Origin: Elgaria multicarinata webbii
Lineage: Eukaryota > Chordata > Lepidosauria > Squamata > Anguidae
Direction of reading: 5' to 3'
DNA length: 64,000 nucleotides
NCBI RefSeq assembly: GCF_023053635.1
Contig: NC_086178.1
Coordinates: 48,072,726 to 48,136,725, forward strand
Part shown: positions 45,062-56,751 of the stretch, in pieces
Layout: each line of letters starts with the position of its first letter
Position numbering within the stretch: position 1 is the stretch's first letter
Translations under genes and position numbers: made by a program
Notes under the pieces: model-generated
Databases searched by the model: none
What the model saw: the letters and a program-made list of their open reading frames with translations, nothing else
Told to the model about the DNA's origin: nothing

Positions 45062-45499
45062 ACTATACCACTATTAGCACTCTTCACACATGGTAAAACT
45101 GAGGAGATTCCTCCCCATTTCTACAGCAAGGCTTTTTTAAAAAAAAAAAAAAAAAAAAGACGGGGAAGCTTGTCAGTTTCACTAGGCTTCCCCAGTCTTG
45201 CTGAAAAAGGGGCTTTGTTAGTTTTACCAATATTTTGCGGGTAATAATAATAGTGGTGGCAGGAATAGGTAGAGGTGCTGGGGTTTGAGAATGCGTGAGA
45301 TGTGGTATTATATAGTTACCAAAAATGTTCTGCAGCCCTCCCCTACTCATTGTGAGACAATAGTGCTACAGTCAGTTCACACCTGTAAGGACTGTGTTAA
45401 AAATTGAGGTAGAAATATTAAAAATCATGAAGAATCAACACTTGGGAGCAAGGGGGAATGGATGACAATGGGGGAATCATGGGAAATCAATGGTTCAGG

Positions 45500-45700
45500 T
45501 AGTGGCTATGATTTTGGTGAGGCTGTGAATCCATTCCAGCTTTCAGGCAGAACCAGCCAGAGGAGCTGTCTGGGGTACTGAAACTATTTTGGACTTGGGT
45601 TCAGAACCTTGGATAGTTTCTTTAGAGTTCTGGCTGGTTCTGCCTGAAACCTGGAGTGGATTCACAGCCCCACTGAAATCAGAGTCACCAGTCTCCACTT
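45500..45700. mobile_element. hAT-type foldback MITE, copy e, with perfect 8-bp duplication
   Basis: 201 bp, arms with GGCAGAACCAGCCAGA on the left and TCTGGCTGGTTCTGCC on the right. GGTTCAGG flanks both sides (45492-45499; 45701-45708). This duplication places the five-copy family (22225, 24685, 33682, 44960, 45500) in hAT. Confidence 0.85.
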
Positions 45701-47759
45701 GGTTCAGGATGAATGCTGCCTTACTTCTCAGGAATAAGAGCAGGAGAAATACTGGAAATGAATCCTGGAGAAAACAGGTAATGCAGAAGTATCTGATAGC
45801 TTAAGAACATACTGTAAATATCAATGGCTGAGATTATTGTTTCGATAAGATGTTTAGAAAAATAAATAACTTTATTTGATATTTTGGCACATGTATTTTC
45901 CATTAATAAGATCCACATTCCTAGTAGCAATCCACAAAAAACAAAGTGGATAGGCAAACACCTTCTGACATGCTTTCAAAGTTATGGGAGAAGAAATAGC
46001 ACTCATGCCACTCAAAATTATTCTCTCTCGAAAACCATAAGGTAGCCTTGAATCTCCTGATGTTACTGTTGTAAAAGAAGATACAAAACACAGGACTGCA
46101 AACACAGTTGTCCTGCTGCCTCTCAAAAGCATACATTGTCATCAGCTGCATCACAAAATATTGTAGTTGGCTGGAAAGGAGTTGTCAGTATTGTTGTACT
46201 ATATATTTTTAAAAAGCCTATGTTTTTTGCTTATGGAAGAGCATTCTAAACACATGAAATATCACTGAAGTAAGGGAATGTGTAGGGCTGCTAAATCAGA
46301 ATTCAGAGATTCACAGTACTCTTTCAAATGTCCCGTTGTGGGCTAAGGAATTATAAACAAACAAACAAACATTACAACATTACTCATAATGAGTGCTTCT
46401 TGATCAGTAACCTCATCAACTTCTTAACTCCGTGGCGCAGTGGCCGTGGTTCCATATTCCCTGGGAGGGCTGACAGATTCCCAAGGAAGAGAGTGATCCA
46501 TACCTTCCACTGATGGGTGGGTGATGGCTGATTATTCCCATCTGGCAAGCAGCCGCACTGTTCTTCACAGACAACAGAGGACTCAGCTATGCATTGAGCC
46601 TGGAACAACAGAAGCCAATGATTTCAGGCACAGATTAGCTCATACCTTTGCAATCTCACAAAGATTTCATTAACAGGGGTTGTCATGCTTGTCTCAAAGA
46701 ACAGGGCATATAGAAAATAAGTCAAATGGGTTTATTTCTTGCACCAGCTTAGGTTGGGGTCTGAGGGTGCTTCCAGAATCGACCTTTATCATGCTCTCAC
46801 CGTGTTTCATTCACAGAATTGTGTTGGAGGGAGGGGTGTCTATGCGCCACTCATAGCCCTCCTGTATTTCCCCACCACTTCTGCCTTTTCTCTTATGGCA
46901 GAAAATCCATTAAGGGAACAAAGAAAGGAGTAAACAGAAGTAAGACCTCAGAAGTAAGCATAGGGTTGCAGAGCACTTCTTTCTTGTCTGCTGTTTTAGA
47001 CTTTTAAAAAAGCAGCTTCTGAGTGACCACACAATTAAAAGTCAGTTTCTATATGTGTTTACTCAGAAGTAAGTCTCTCTCTGTTCAATGGGGTTTACTC
47101 AAAGGTAAGCATGCATGGGATTTTAGTATGACTTGGATGTTAATGCAGTTGAAATCAATGGGATTTACTATTGAGTAAGGGAACAGCAGATCTCTTATTT
47201 TATGAACTTGGAGATGCACAACTTTGCATGATCAAAGTAAAGGAAAATAGATCCTCCACAAATGCAAACAGGTGGACTTTTGCATTGGTGGACTATCAGG
47301 AAAAGGGGTTGGGGGGGGGAATGTAATAAATTCCTTAAAAATCAAGGAATGAACCACTCTGATTCAAACTTGGCATGCTGAAAGCTCTACTAAAGATCTA
47401 TCACTGTGCCAATTTTGATCTCTTTATCTTTAAAATTGAAGGCGCTACAGGCAAGGAAGGTGCATGTTCCGCATTTCTTTTAAGGTGAAAACGTACCCCT
47501 GGTCAAGCCTACTCAAGAGTAAGAACACAGAGTTAAATGGGATCTCTCTCCCTCCCATTTCACAGTTAAGCAGAAAATCGCCCCACCCTCCTTTTATTAG
47601 TGAGACCACCCTTAGACACACACGCCCCCAACAAAGAATGGGATGGTCAGATAGAATGCAAGGACAGCAATACACAGGAGGGAGGAGCGCATTTGTTTCG
47701 CATGGAGGGGAAAAGAACAAACTTTCCCTGCTCCAAAAAGAAATGAAACATGGAGGGGA

Positions 47760-47868
47760 AGAGGACAGATGAGCACAAGACAAGGACAACATCATGTGAG
47801 TACTGGGCTGCAAAACCACATACCAGGCATGGCGAGTGTGCATTAAATCGCTGGTGTGATGTAGTTCT
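47760..47868. mobile_element. Partial copy of the GAGCTCCATCACACC-family element
   Basis: GCTGCAAAACCACATACCAG and CGAGTGTGCATTAAATCGCT, ending GGTGTGATGTAGTTC, are the inverse of the left part of 41692-42338 and 53904-54398. The other end was not located. Confidence 0.5.
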
Positions 47869-47884
47869 GTAATTATATCTTTGG

Positions 47885-48360
47885 GGTATATAGCCACTGG
47901 AGTTAGATGTCGGGGTGTTGGACTGGGACTCGGAAGATCTAGGTTCTAATACCAGTGTTATTACCTTTCACATAGCACCATCACAGTGCCATAGCCCATT
48001 TAGAAAAAATTAACTGGAACTAATGATGTATTAGGTATTCTGTATATTTTGTATTCATATACATGACATAAGTATCTAGCAATAATTGTATGAACATTCA
48101 GCATTAGTTATACCTAGCATCATATGAATAAACAATTATAACAGCTCTGCAAGTCACTTTTCATGGTCCTTGTTTGTTTGTTGGTTGGTTGTATCTACTC
48201 CCCACTCAACCATGAAGTTCACTGGATGAGTTTGGGTCATTCATTGACTCTCAGCCTACCTCACAAGATTCTCGTGAGGATAAAAATGGAGAGGAGGAAG
48301 ACCATGTAAACTGCCTTGGATTCCTTGCAAGAGGAAAAAAAGATGGCATATAAATGGAGA
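47885..48360 (+). mobile_element. tRNA-derived SINE split by an insert
   Basis: The head GGAGTTAGATGTCGGGGTG, GGACTGGGACTCGGAAGATC and GGTTCTAATACC (B-box-like) is at 47895-47960. The body CTCCCCACTCAACCATGAAG, GACTCTCAGCCTACCTCACA and the end GGCATATAAATG is at 48195-48352. About 235 bp between them do not belong to the SINE. The layout is that of the common squamate tRNA SINE group. Confidence 0.65.
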
Positions 48361-48448
48361 CTGGAGAACGTGGGACCTTTCATCTGATAGACTTGAGGAT
48401 GGGCAATAATGGAAAATAAGGTTTACAATGCTTCCGAATGCATGCTAC

Positions 48449-48641
48449 CTACTTCTTTTCACATAAGCCACAGACACATCCAAAAAAGCCATTGATGATC
48501 TGGAGAGCAGCCAGGACCATCTCAACCACACTGATGAGAAGGAGGGCAGAGAAGAAGTAGACATTCCAGCTGACAACATTATGTGGCTCGATACAAACTG
48601 AGGTCCAAAGGGAAGGATCATACAAGTAATTCCGAGGAGTC
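48449..48641 (-). CDS. TM4SF19: TM4SF19-like exon 4: fourth membrane span and C-terminus
   Basis: After the acceptor TTTCTCTAAG the exon completes a split Arg codon and reads TPRNYLYDPSLWTSVCIEPH, then NVVSWNVYFFSALLLISVVE, MVLAALQIINGFFGCVCGLC and EKK, stop at 48449. Human TM4SF19 has RNYLYDRSLWNSVCLEP at the same place and ends CSLCEK. The segment holds the end of the large outer loop (with Cys) and the last membrane helix. Phase agrees with exon 3. Confidence 0.88.
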
Positions 48642-48789
48642 CTTAGAGAAACAGATTTTGAATGAGACAGTTGCACGGAGGAGATATCAGACAGGAGGGG
48701 GAGGAGCAGCTTGCTCAATAGGGAGATGCTCTTTTTATATGCTTTTAAAGGGCTTTGCTACATGAGGCTTTTAGCCTGCCACTTTACCA

Positions 48790-49012
48790 AGGGTTCTATT
48801 TCTGGATTCTTTGTGGGATTAAGATCAGTTGCTTTACATGTTTTTTTCCAGGAGTTTTCTTTCTCTGCCTTTCTTTATGTTCCATTACACAACCACTAGG
48901 TGTTGCTGTGGTAAAGCAGAATTGCACAAATACACTAGGGTTTCATGTTGCGGTTCACAGAAATACCAGACTTTCCTTGTTAGAAAAAACTAGCTAAAAT
49001 GGTTGCAAAGAA
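48790..49012 (+). repeat. Dispersed repeat, second copy of 4079-4310
   Basis: GATTCTTTGTGGGATTA, CTTTATGTTCCATTACACAA and TAAAATGGTTGCAAAGAAC parallel the 4.1-kb copy in order. It lies in intron 3 of the TM4SF19-like gene. Confidence 0.65.
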
Positions 49013-49622
49013 CGGGAGAGGCACTGGAGGAGGAGGAGGTCATGTGAAGCACCCACAAAGTACTGTGAGTGAGGAAGCACAAGGGCACAATAAATGCCTT
49101 GTGTAGAAAGGTTCAAAGTATTAGATAAAGCTGCTAGATTAACTGGATTATTAAGTATACAATTTTTGTACTGTTTTTCTTCAATTGCTTTTACTTTCAG
49201 AACAGGGGTGTCAAGCTCAGGCCCAAAGGCCATTTCCAGCCTGCCTGGGGTACCAATCTGGTCCTCTGGCCTTCCACAACTGAGTTACACTGATATACAG
49301 TTTCCTGAGCTGCACGGCCCATTTCTAATGGGGAAATCAGTGTAACAGGGAAATCATTTGAAACAGCAACATCTTTTATCATCGTTCTGTCTTCAGAAGC
49401 AACTATATGTCACCATTTGCAGCTCATTTTCACTGCCATGAAAATGGTGGAAGGATGGGATATAAATTAAATAAATTTACCGAAAGGCCATTCTCATGTC
49501 TTCATCACTTAAGCAAAAAGTTCCAGCTCTTATAATATGTTGAAGCTCCTTCCTGTTGGAGGATCAGAGCAAATGAGTTTGGCTCTGTCATAAGCAGCCC
49601 CATGAACCTCAAGTCCCTTTAC

Positions 49623-49804
49623 CTGTTGTTCATGTCCCCATTATCAAGATTAAGGAATGGATAATCCCACAGCTGCATCTTCCTCCTGCCGTTGGTGAAA
49701 ACGTAGAGACAGAGGGGTCCCTCTGTCAAGCCTACCCCAGACAAAATAAAGCAAGCAGCTGATCCCAGTAAGGCCAGTCCTGATAATAAAATGGAGACAA
49801 ACAT
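49623..49804 (-). CDS. TM4SF19: TM4SF19-like exon 3: third membrane span and start of the large outer loop
   Basis: Acceptor TTGCCTACAG, donor CAACAG/GTAAAG, 182 bp, phase 0 in and phase 2 out. Encodes MFVSILLSGLALLGSAACFI, then LSGVGLTEGPLCLYVFTNG and MQLWDYPFLNLDNGDMNN. Human TM4SF19 reads ALLSGGLALLGALICFVTSG and VALKDGPFC in this exon. The Cys after GPL is the conserved loop cysteine of the L6 family. Confidence 0.88.
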
Positions 49805-50034
49805 CTGTAGGCAAGAGAGAGACACATAATTAATTCCAGGTATGTGAGGCCTCTTCAGCTGCACTACTCAATTTAGAATGTTTCCTCTCTCCGGAACTCA
49901 AGCTGGCACTTTGGTCTGTTATAGAACTGCTGAACTGTTCATGGCATAGAATGGGACATTCTTCAAGAATCTAGCTGTTCAACCCTGCCATTACAGCTAC
50001 AGCCATCAATGGATTGAGCCACCCACCACCTTAC

Positions 50035-50112
50035 CTTGCGGCAAGTTCCAGAGGTGTTGGAACAACTCCATCTCCACCCAACACCTGTGATCTGAACTGC
50101 AGCGGGAAAGAC
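50035..50112 (-). CDS. TM4SF19: TM4SF19-like exon 2: end of the second span and the inner loop
   Basis: A 78-bp exon (26 codons), acceptor CTCTCTTACAG, donor CGCAAG/GTAAGG, phase 0 at both ends. Encodes VFPAAVQITGVGW and RWSCSNTSGTCRK; human TM4SF19 has MGWRYGCFSKSGLCR here. Too short for a simple open-frame search and placed by splice signals and homology. Confidence 0.85.
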
Positions 50113-51205
50113 CTGTAAGAGAGAAGTGGTTCAGAATGAACAGTTTTGTCCAGTGTGCCACAGTCAGAGGTCAAGATGAGTCCTTCTGTCTTGGTTCTGT
50201 TTGTTTTTCAAGGACATTCAGTAAAGCAATCTTTTCTCACTAAGGGACTCATGGCAAAGTCAATTAACTGTGCATAGGAAGCACATACATTCTCAATTCT
50301 CCATGTCTTCCGTTCAGTTATCGCTACTATTTTGGGAACACTACACTTCTGAGGTGGCAAAAACACTGTATTTTGTAATTTACAATTCCCCCTCACCCCA
50401 GAAATTGCATTTGAGGTGACAAGTCCCTTCCCATACACATAACATGATCACAACCCACACATGCATTCTCATGTTTTGTATCTATAACCAGACATGGCAG
50501 TGGATGCATGTCTATGTGTGTGTGTGTATACATGTGCGAGCTAGATATTTATTCACATACATTTTGGGCCTGTAAACTGTAAAGGTGCAAAAGCAAAGCA
50601 TCCATGAATAAAAGAGAAATGTCTCAGGATACTAAAACAAAGATTTTATTTATTAAAAAGGCAGTGAATTTTAGTAAGATATATTTATTATAAGAATTTT
50701 GGCATATGTTTTTATAACCCCTTGAAGAAGGCCTTAAAATACAAATAGGCCAAAATGCGTTGGACTTTTTAACAAATAAAATCCTTGTTTCAGCATCCTG
50801 AGACGTTTCTCTTTAATGCGTGGGTCTGTGAATTCTACTGGATCCCACTGTCCATGAGATCAATGTCCCTGATTGTTATGGTGTTTGTCCCTTCCACCAG
50901 CTTTCCCTGCCTCACATTTATGAACAAGGTATTCAGGACTTGTAGGTCTTGAGAGAATATGTCACACAATGAAGCACAAATTTCTCTCTCCCTTAAACTA
51001 CAACTCCTAGTTTAAATGCCCAGGTGCACACTCATTGTTTTGGCTCTAACCATCAGAAAGCACTGTGCACCTCTTCCATCTTTTCTTTCTTAATGGATTT
51101 CCCGTGGTAAGAAAAAAGATGGAAGAAGCAATGGGAAAACATAGGTGGGTTACAAATGAAAGACTTTGGATCTCCCATAACATTCTTTGGATGAGGCAAG
51201 ACAAT

Positions 51206-51470
51206 GGACAGGTCTACACCAAGCAGGGTATAGCACTATGAAAGTGGTATGAAAGCGGTACATGGAGGCAGGATCTACACTTCTACTTTATAGGGGAATT
51301 GAAGTGCACTGACAACTGTCAGAATTGAAGTGCACATGCCATATACTGCTTTCATACCGCTTTCATGGTGTTATATCCTGCTTGGTGTAGGTGTGTCATG
51401 GGCCCCAACAGCTGTCAGTGCACTTCAGTACCACTATAAAGCAGTATTGTAGATCCTGCCAATGGTGTGA
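51206..51470. mobile_element. Nested palindromic MITEs, AAGCAGGATAT family
   Basis: GGTCTACACCAAGCAGGGTA at the left and TATATCCTGCTTGGTGTAGG at the right are inverted. A second pair, GCAGGATCTACACTTCTAC and GTATTGTAGATCCTGCC, overlaps it, so two related elements seem interleaved. Confidence 0.6.
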
Positions 51471-52453
51471 TAAAAGCCTCTATCCATCTGCATAGAGTTG
51501 TAAGAGAGTTCAATATATGGGGCCATGGGATATATCTACTGCTTCCATGGCAAATGAAAGAGGCAGGCACCTTAACTTAGAATTGCTTTTTGGTACATGA
51601 ATGATTTTGGAAACATCTTATCTCTTCCCTTAAAGGTCTTGGATTCTAGAAAGTCCTTGTTTCTTTAAAACCAAAACAAACACCAGAAATTCATAATAAC
51701 ATGAACCCCCTCAGGTAGGGAGAGGACAATGGATTTAACTTCACCGTGGCCCTATACTACTTAGCATTTATACGACACTTTAAGCAATTTATACATATTG
51801 TCAGCCTTGTAAGAGAGTGCATTTCTATTATTATCCCGTGTTATCTCTGTATTTATTACTCTTTAAATTTCAAAAAAGTATACTACGTAAGGCCTTAGTG
51901 TTAGTTATGGAGACTCAGTACAAATTTGTAACATGGACCTCCTCCCACATACATACCACGACTCCATCCCATACCTCAGGGGACAAGAAATTGTGCCAGA
52001 GCTTGGAAGCCAACCATTATTTCTTACTAGTCAGCTGTAAAGTCCAATCCTCCCCTCATGCTTGGGCCCTTGTCCTAGCATACAACGCAGTCCGTTGTTG
52101 TTTAACTCTGGGGGTGTGGGGTGAGACAGTCTTTTACAACAACCTTGAAATGTCATTTCACTGATAGTACAGAATGCAAATCAAATTAACACAACAGAAA
52201 TATCAGATCACTAGAGGAAGTGAGCCAACCAGTCACTGCAAATCAAAAGAAGTCATGGTAGCTTCTCTCTGATCGGGTTTGTACTTTTATGGAGGAGGAA
52301 ATAAGCCATGGTGACTTGTTTCCCTTGCTGCATGTGCTGGTCACATACTGAGAGGATTTACATAATAACCCTTGCTAGTATGGTTGTCTGAACCTGGCAA
52401 GGATGGCTTATTGCTGTGGTTAGCAGGTCACCCAGGACCCATGGGCTTCTGGG

Positions 52454-52563
<110 letters not shown>

Positions 52564-53350
52564 ACACAATTAAAGTAACAGCATGTCGCATGCAAACTTG
52601 CACATTAGCATATCACCTGCAAATTCAGGACACAGACAGGAGCACATCACCCGCAAGCACACACTTCACATTGCATGCAAGCCACACGCAGAAGCATGCA
52701 CAGGGAAACACGGGGGAGATCATGAGGCACACAGACATGTATAGAAACACATCATATGCAAACATACATGGCAACACATCATGCACAAACAGATGAGCAA
52801 CATTTTGCCTGTAAACATATTCAACAACATGTAGCAGTACTTCACATGCGAACACACACAATACGCATCAAGAGGCACATCAGCATGCTACACACAAATG
52901 CATGCAGCAACACGCCACACACCAATACACACTGCTGCAGTCTGATCACTCCAACGATGGCCATTTTTTCTTTGGGAAACAGGTTCCATCAGGTACGTTT
53001 CAATCTGCTGAATAGACATGAGTTGCAATACTTGCCCTTAGTTTGATGACTGATTTTAAAATGGGAACTTTGAAATCACATAATCCAAACTGACAAAAGG
53101 AGAAATCTAAGGTATGTTGTGGATGGGCACAAAAACAATTGCAAACATGGGATCCCTGCCCTTCAAGGCAAAAATTTGAAACTGCTATAACTCAGCCAAT
53201 TGTTTTGACATTTTGTGGAAATTTGGTCAGTTTATCCCCCTCACAAGCTAAATTCTACATGCCAAATTTCCTACTAATTGGACAAATTGTTTTGATTTTG
53301 CTATGAACAGAAGCTTCACACTTTTTCATTCCCTCTATTTCCGATGTTCA

Positions 53351-53734
53351 GGGGGGGATCCGCACGTCGTACCCAGAGCGCTTCTATGCGACCCCAGTGC
53401 ACCCCGAAAAAGATAGTCTAACTTGCCTGTAAAAGAAACGAGGAAGAAGCCTCCTTGCCGGTGCCGCCGGCGCCACCCACCTCCCTCCTCGCCGGCCGGC
53501 CAGGAGAGCTCGGCGAAAGAAGGCGGGGTGGAGAGCTTCTCCGCTCTCCACTCCGCTTTCTTCCGCTGAGCTGTCCTCGCCGGTCGGCGAGGAGGGAGGC
53601 GGGTGGCACCGGCGGCACCGGCGCCGGCAAGGAGGCTTCTTCCTCGTTTCTTTTATAGGCAAGTTAGACTATCTTTTTCGGGGTGCACTGGGGTCGCATA
53701 GAAGCGCTCTGGGCACGACGTGCGGATCCCCTCC
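53351..53734. mobile_element. Near-perfect GC-rich palindrome, about 384 bp
   Basis: The left arm has GGATCCGCACGTCGTACCCA, GAAAAAGATAGTCTAACTTG and GAAACGAGGAAGAAGCCTCC; the right arm repeats these inverted with only a few changes. Arms are about 170 bp around a short centre that is itself palindromic (GGAGAGC..GCTCTCC). It is in intron 1 of the TM4SF19-like gene. No target duplication is clear. Confidence 0.85.
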
Positions 53735-53903
53735 AGGTGTGAGTGTCATTGATAATTTAGCCAAAACAGCCACAAACAAGACAGAGGTCTTGGTAGACTT
53801 GGGAAATCATGAGATTTGCAGAAGTCCCGCCCCTGCCAAAAAAAATAAAATTATATAGGAAAAAAATACAAGGGGGAGTACAAAAACAGCTCAAGGACAA
53901 CTA

Positions 53904-54398
53904 GAGCTCCATCTCACCAGCAATTTAATGCACTCTCACCATGCCTGGTGTGCGGATTTGCAGCACAGTACTCACATGACGCCGTGCCTGTCCTGCTGAC
54001 ACCCCACCTCTTCCCAAGCCTTTTCCATCTTTTCCTAGACCACCTAAAGTCTGGATTATTTTCCCTAAGTGCGTTTTCCTTTCTTGGGGGCGTGTGCTGT
54101 GACGGGAGCCTTGCTGTGGGCTTGAATGGATTACATTAAGTCCTGGCAGGGAAAAGCAATCTCTCCCAGCAGCCAGCATCAAGCCTCAATATAAAACCCC
54201 AACCTTGCATCCTGACAGGACCAGTCTTGTTAAAGGGAGGGAAGGAGCAACCAATGAACTGGAGGGAGAGGGAGAAAGAGAAGGGGCGGGTTGGAGTGGA
54301 GTGGAGTTGATTGGAAGAGCAAACAAGCGAAAGAGCATTGGAGGTATATAAAAAAAGTGGAGACAAAGCAGTGGGGGAAATTATGTGTGATGGAGCCC
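53904..54398. mobile_element. 495-bp TIR element with CTA target duplication
   Basis: Left GAGCTCCATCTCACCAGC, right TGTGTGATGGAGCCC; CTA on both sides (53901-53903; 54399-54401). Interior shares TGCACTCTCACCATGCCTGG and GGATTTGCAGCA with 41692-42338. Confidence 0.7.
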
Positions 54399-55292
54399 CT
54401 AAGCATGCTCGGTGGATGCCAACTGACTGTTGGAGGGGGAGAAACAAAAATGGGGCTGACTGACTGACTCCACACTGTAACATTTTATTGCAGGGCCTCC
54501 TTGTAAAGACAGAAAGCTGAAAAAAAAGACACTGATCTTAACTGTAGAGCCAATCTGGCAGCTCTATAATAATGATTAAAAAAATGAAAATGCAGGGAGG
54601 AATCCTAAATCCTACAGGGGAGATTGCAAGGGTTTAGGTTTGGGGATCCAAGGCAGAATACCTCTGATGTAGATCCTATGAGCCTGTGTGTAATGCAAAT
54701 GTTAATCTTAGAAAGTATTAGAAGCGGGATATTCTGCATTTTACTTTTCTATTTCTCTTGTTCAAAGGGCAATCATGTTTGCTAGATCCATTGTCCTTTC
54801 TCAATAAGGGCTTATTCCTAGCCTGTGGTGTAGAGCAGGGGCGGTGGGGAACCATTTCGCTCAGAGCAGCAGGTCAAAGATAAAGCCCTTTCCACAGCCC
54901 AAGTGCTGAGAGGGGGTGGGGGGAAGGGTTGTCTCTGATCTTTCCCCTCTCTCAGCACTGGTGCAGGGGAAAGGGGCGCGGCCTGTGTTAGAAGCTTGGT
55001 CGGCAGGACAGGGGGAAACCCTGCGGTCTGTTTCTGGTCCAAAGGCTCCCCTTGCCTGGTGTAAAGTGTGATGTTGTAGTAGGCAGCATAGGCATGTGCA
55101 GCACATTTCATTAGGGTGTCAATCCAGGGTATTCAATAAAACATTCGCCTTTAAATATTTAAAGGCAAATATTTTATTGAATACTCAGTCATAAAGGACA
55201 TTATTTTTATTCACTTATTTATTAAACACTGTAGATGCTGATGCCCTACTCTGTGTTCAGCTTGCCTGACCACGGGAGGGCCGTTGCAAGGC

Positions 55293-55422
55293 AGGATCTA
55301 CACTACTGCTTATAACAGTTTATAATGGTTATGACAACTATTCAGGCCCAGGACACATTACGTATACTGTTTTCATAACGTTTTTAAAGTGTTATATCCT
55401 GCTTGGTGTAGATCGGGTCCAG
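55293..55422. mobile_element. Palindromic MITE, AAGCAGGATAT family
   Basis: GGATCTACACTACTGCTTAT at the left, TTATATCCTGCTTGGTGTAG at the right. About 130 bp. Confidence 0.55.
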
Positions 55423-56275
55423 ATGTGGGTGGAATAAGGAGATGCTTCTCAAGCTCCAGCATTGGTGGAGCTTTGTGATGGTACTGGCTGGAGGAGGGGC
55501 TTATGAGGTGATATTAGCCTTCAGGGGGCCTCCTCCTGGACTCTTTGAAGCATGGCTCCCAGCAGAGCGATTCCTTTTTGCTCCTGCTGCTGGGCGCAAT
55601 GGTGCTTTCTTGAAGGCAGTGGTTCTTTGGCATGATGACGGAGCAGCTGGAGGGAAACCAGAGGGACGTTCCCACCCCTCTGGATCCCTACTCAATGCCC
55701 CCCTCAATTCAGTGCTTATTCTTTGAGACATTAGGGTATGCCTTGGCACACCTGGCACACCGCTTGTGCACACCTATGTAGGCAGTAGCTGTGTGTTTTG
55801 TGGAATGAAGATATGTCATGATTAGAATACATTAAAATCAAGAATCATAAAGTACAATGTCTCTGAACTGTGGCTGCATCACATCATTGAGCTGTCACTG
55901 CTCTTGGGGTGGGTGGGGCTCCTTTGTGGGGGGGCATTATCAAGCATCAACTCTTGTATCAATGAGAAATATCTATTCCTAATATAGCATTCCCCAGAGT
56001 TTATGAATTATGGCAGAATGTTTCTAAGGGTGCAATTCTACACATGTTCAGACTGAGTAAATGTCCTATAATTCCCAGTATTCCACAGCCAGAATGCTGG
56101 GGATTGTAGGACCTTTTCCATCAAAACATGTGTAGGATTGCGCCTTAAGACTATTATAGAGTCCAAGATGTTGGGGTTTGGGGGGAGTGGGTAGAAGTTA
56201 TACCCAGAGAGCAGGGACCTGAAGAAGCAACTTTAAAATTACCAAAAAGAGGATTTCATATAAACATTAGGAAGA

Positions 56276-56440
56276 AACCACATCTTTATGAGCCATTTGA
56301 CAGTAGCAGACTGCCTCAGTAGGTGATTTTAAGCAGAATCTGGATGGCCACCAATCACAGATGCAGCAGCAGTGGATTTCCTGCATAGGAAGGAGGTTGA
56401 ACTAAATGGCTTTTGAGGTACCTTCCAACTCTATGATTGC
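56276..56440 (+). mobile_element. CR1 LINE 3' end
   Basis: Has CAGTAGCAGACTGCCTCAGT and CTTCCAACTCTATGATTG, the typical CR1 3' region with its ATGATT end. It lies 135 bp from exon 1 of the TM4SF19-like gene. Confidence 0.75.
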
Positions 56441-56574
56441 CTTTAGCAGCAATCATTTCACCTGGGCAAGCAGGTCTCATTCCAAAGCACTGATTGGTTT
56501 AAAAGCACCAGACAAAGTTTCCTGCTCCATATTTGGCAAGGAGAATGCTTTACATTGGAGAAATATCCACTTAC

Positions 56575-56751
56575 CAACAGTCCTCCACCCCAGACTCCCG
56601 GCATTTGCATCGCCTTCTTAGTGATTAGGCCCATGTGGAGGTAGCGCCATTCCCAACTGGGGAAGAGTAGGAGAATGTTGGCAAGGATGGAAAGCAGGCC
56701 CAAGGTAAGGAGACATGGACCCAGGACTCGAGCACAGGTCCCCACACACAT
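56575..56751 (-). CDS. TM4SF19: TM4SF19-like exon 1: start codon, first membrane span
   Basis: The L6 (TM4SF1-type) family comprises small four-span membrane proteins distinct from true tetraspanins; TM4SF19 is known from macrophages and osteoclasts. Exon 1 has 59 codons: MCVGTCARVLGPCLLTLGLL, SILANILLLFPSWEW and MQMPGVWGGGLL, donor TTG/GTAAGT, phase 0. Human TM4SF19 has CSRILGLSLGTAALFAAGAN, LLLPNWDVTYL and GLWGGGLM here. All four exons give 209 aa, the same length as human TM4SF19, and the splice positions agree. Start: an in-frame TAG lies 16-18 bases upstream of the ATG, and that TAG ends a pyrimidine-rich acceptor (CCTTCACCTTTGTAG), so a separate 5' untranslated exon is likely. TM4SF19 is preferred over TM4SF1, 4, 5, 18 and 20 by the shared RNYLYD and GLCR segments. 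Regulation unknown. Confidence 0.85.

Noticed and set aside
47445-47897. 150-codon frame, minus strand
   Set aside because: Runs into the MITE piece at 47760-47868; no motif.
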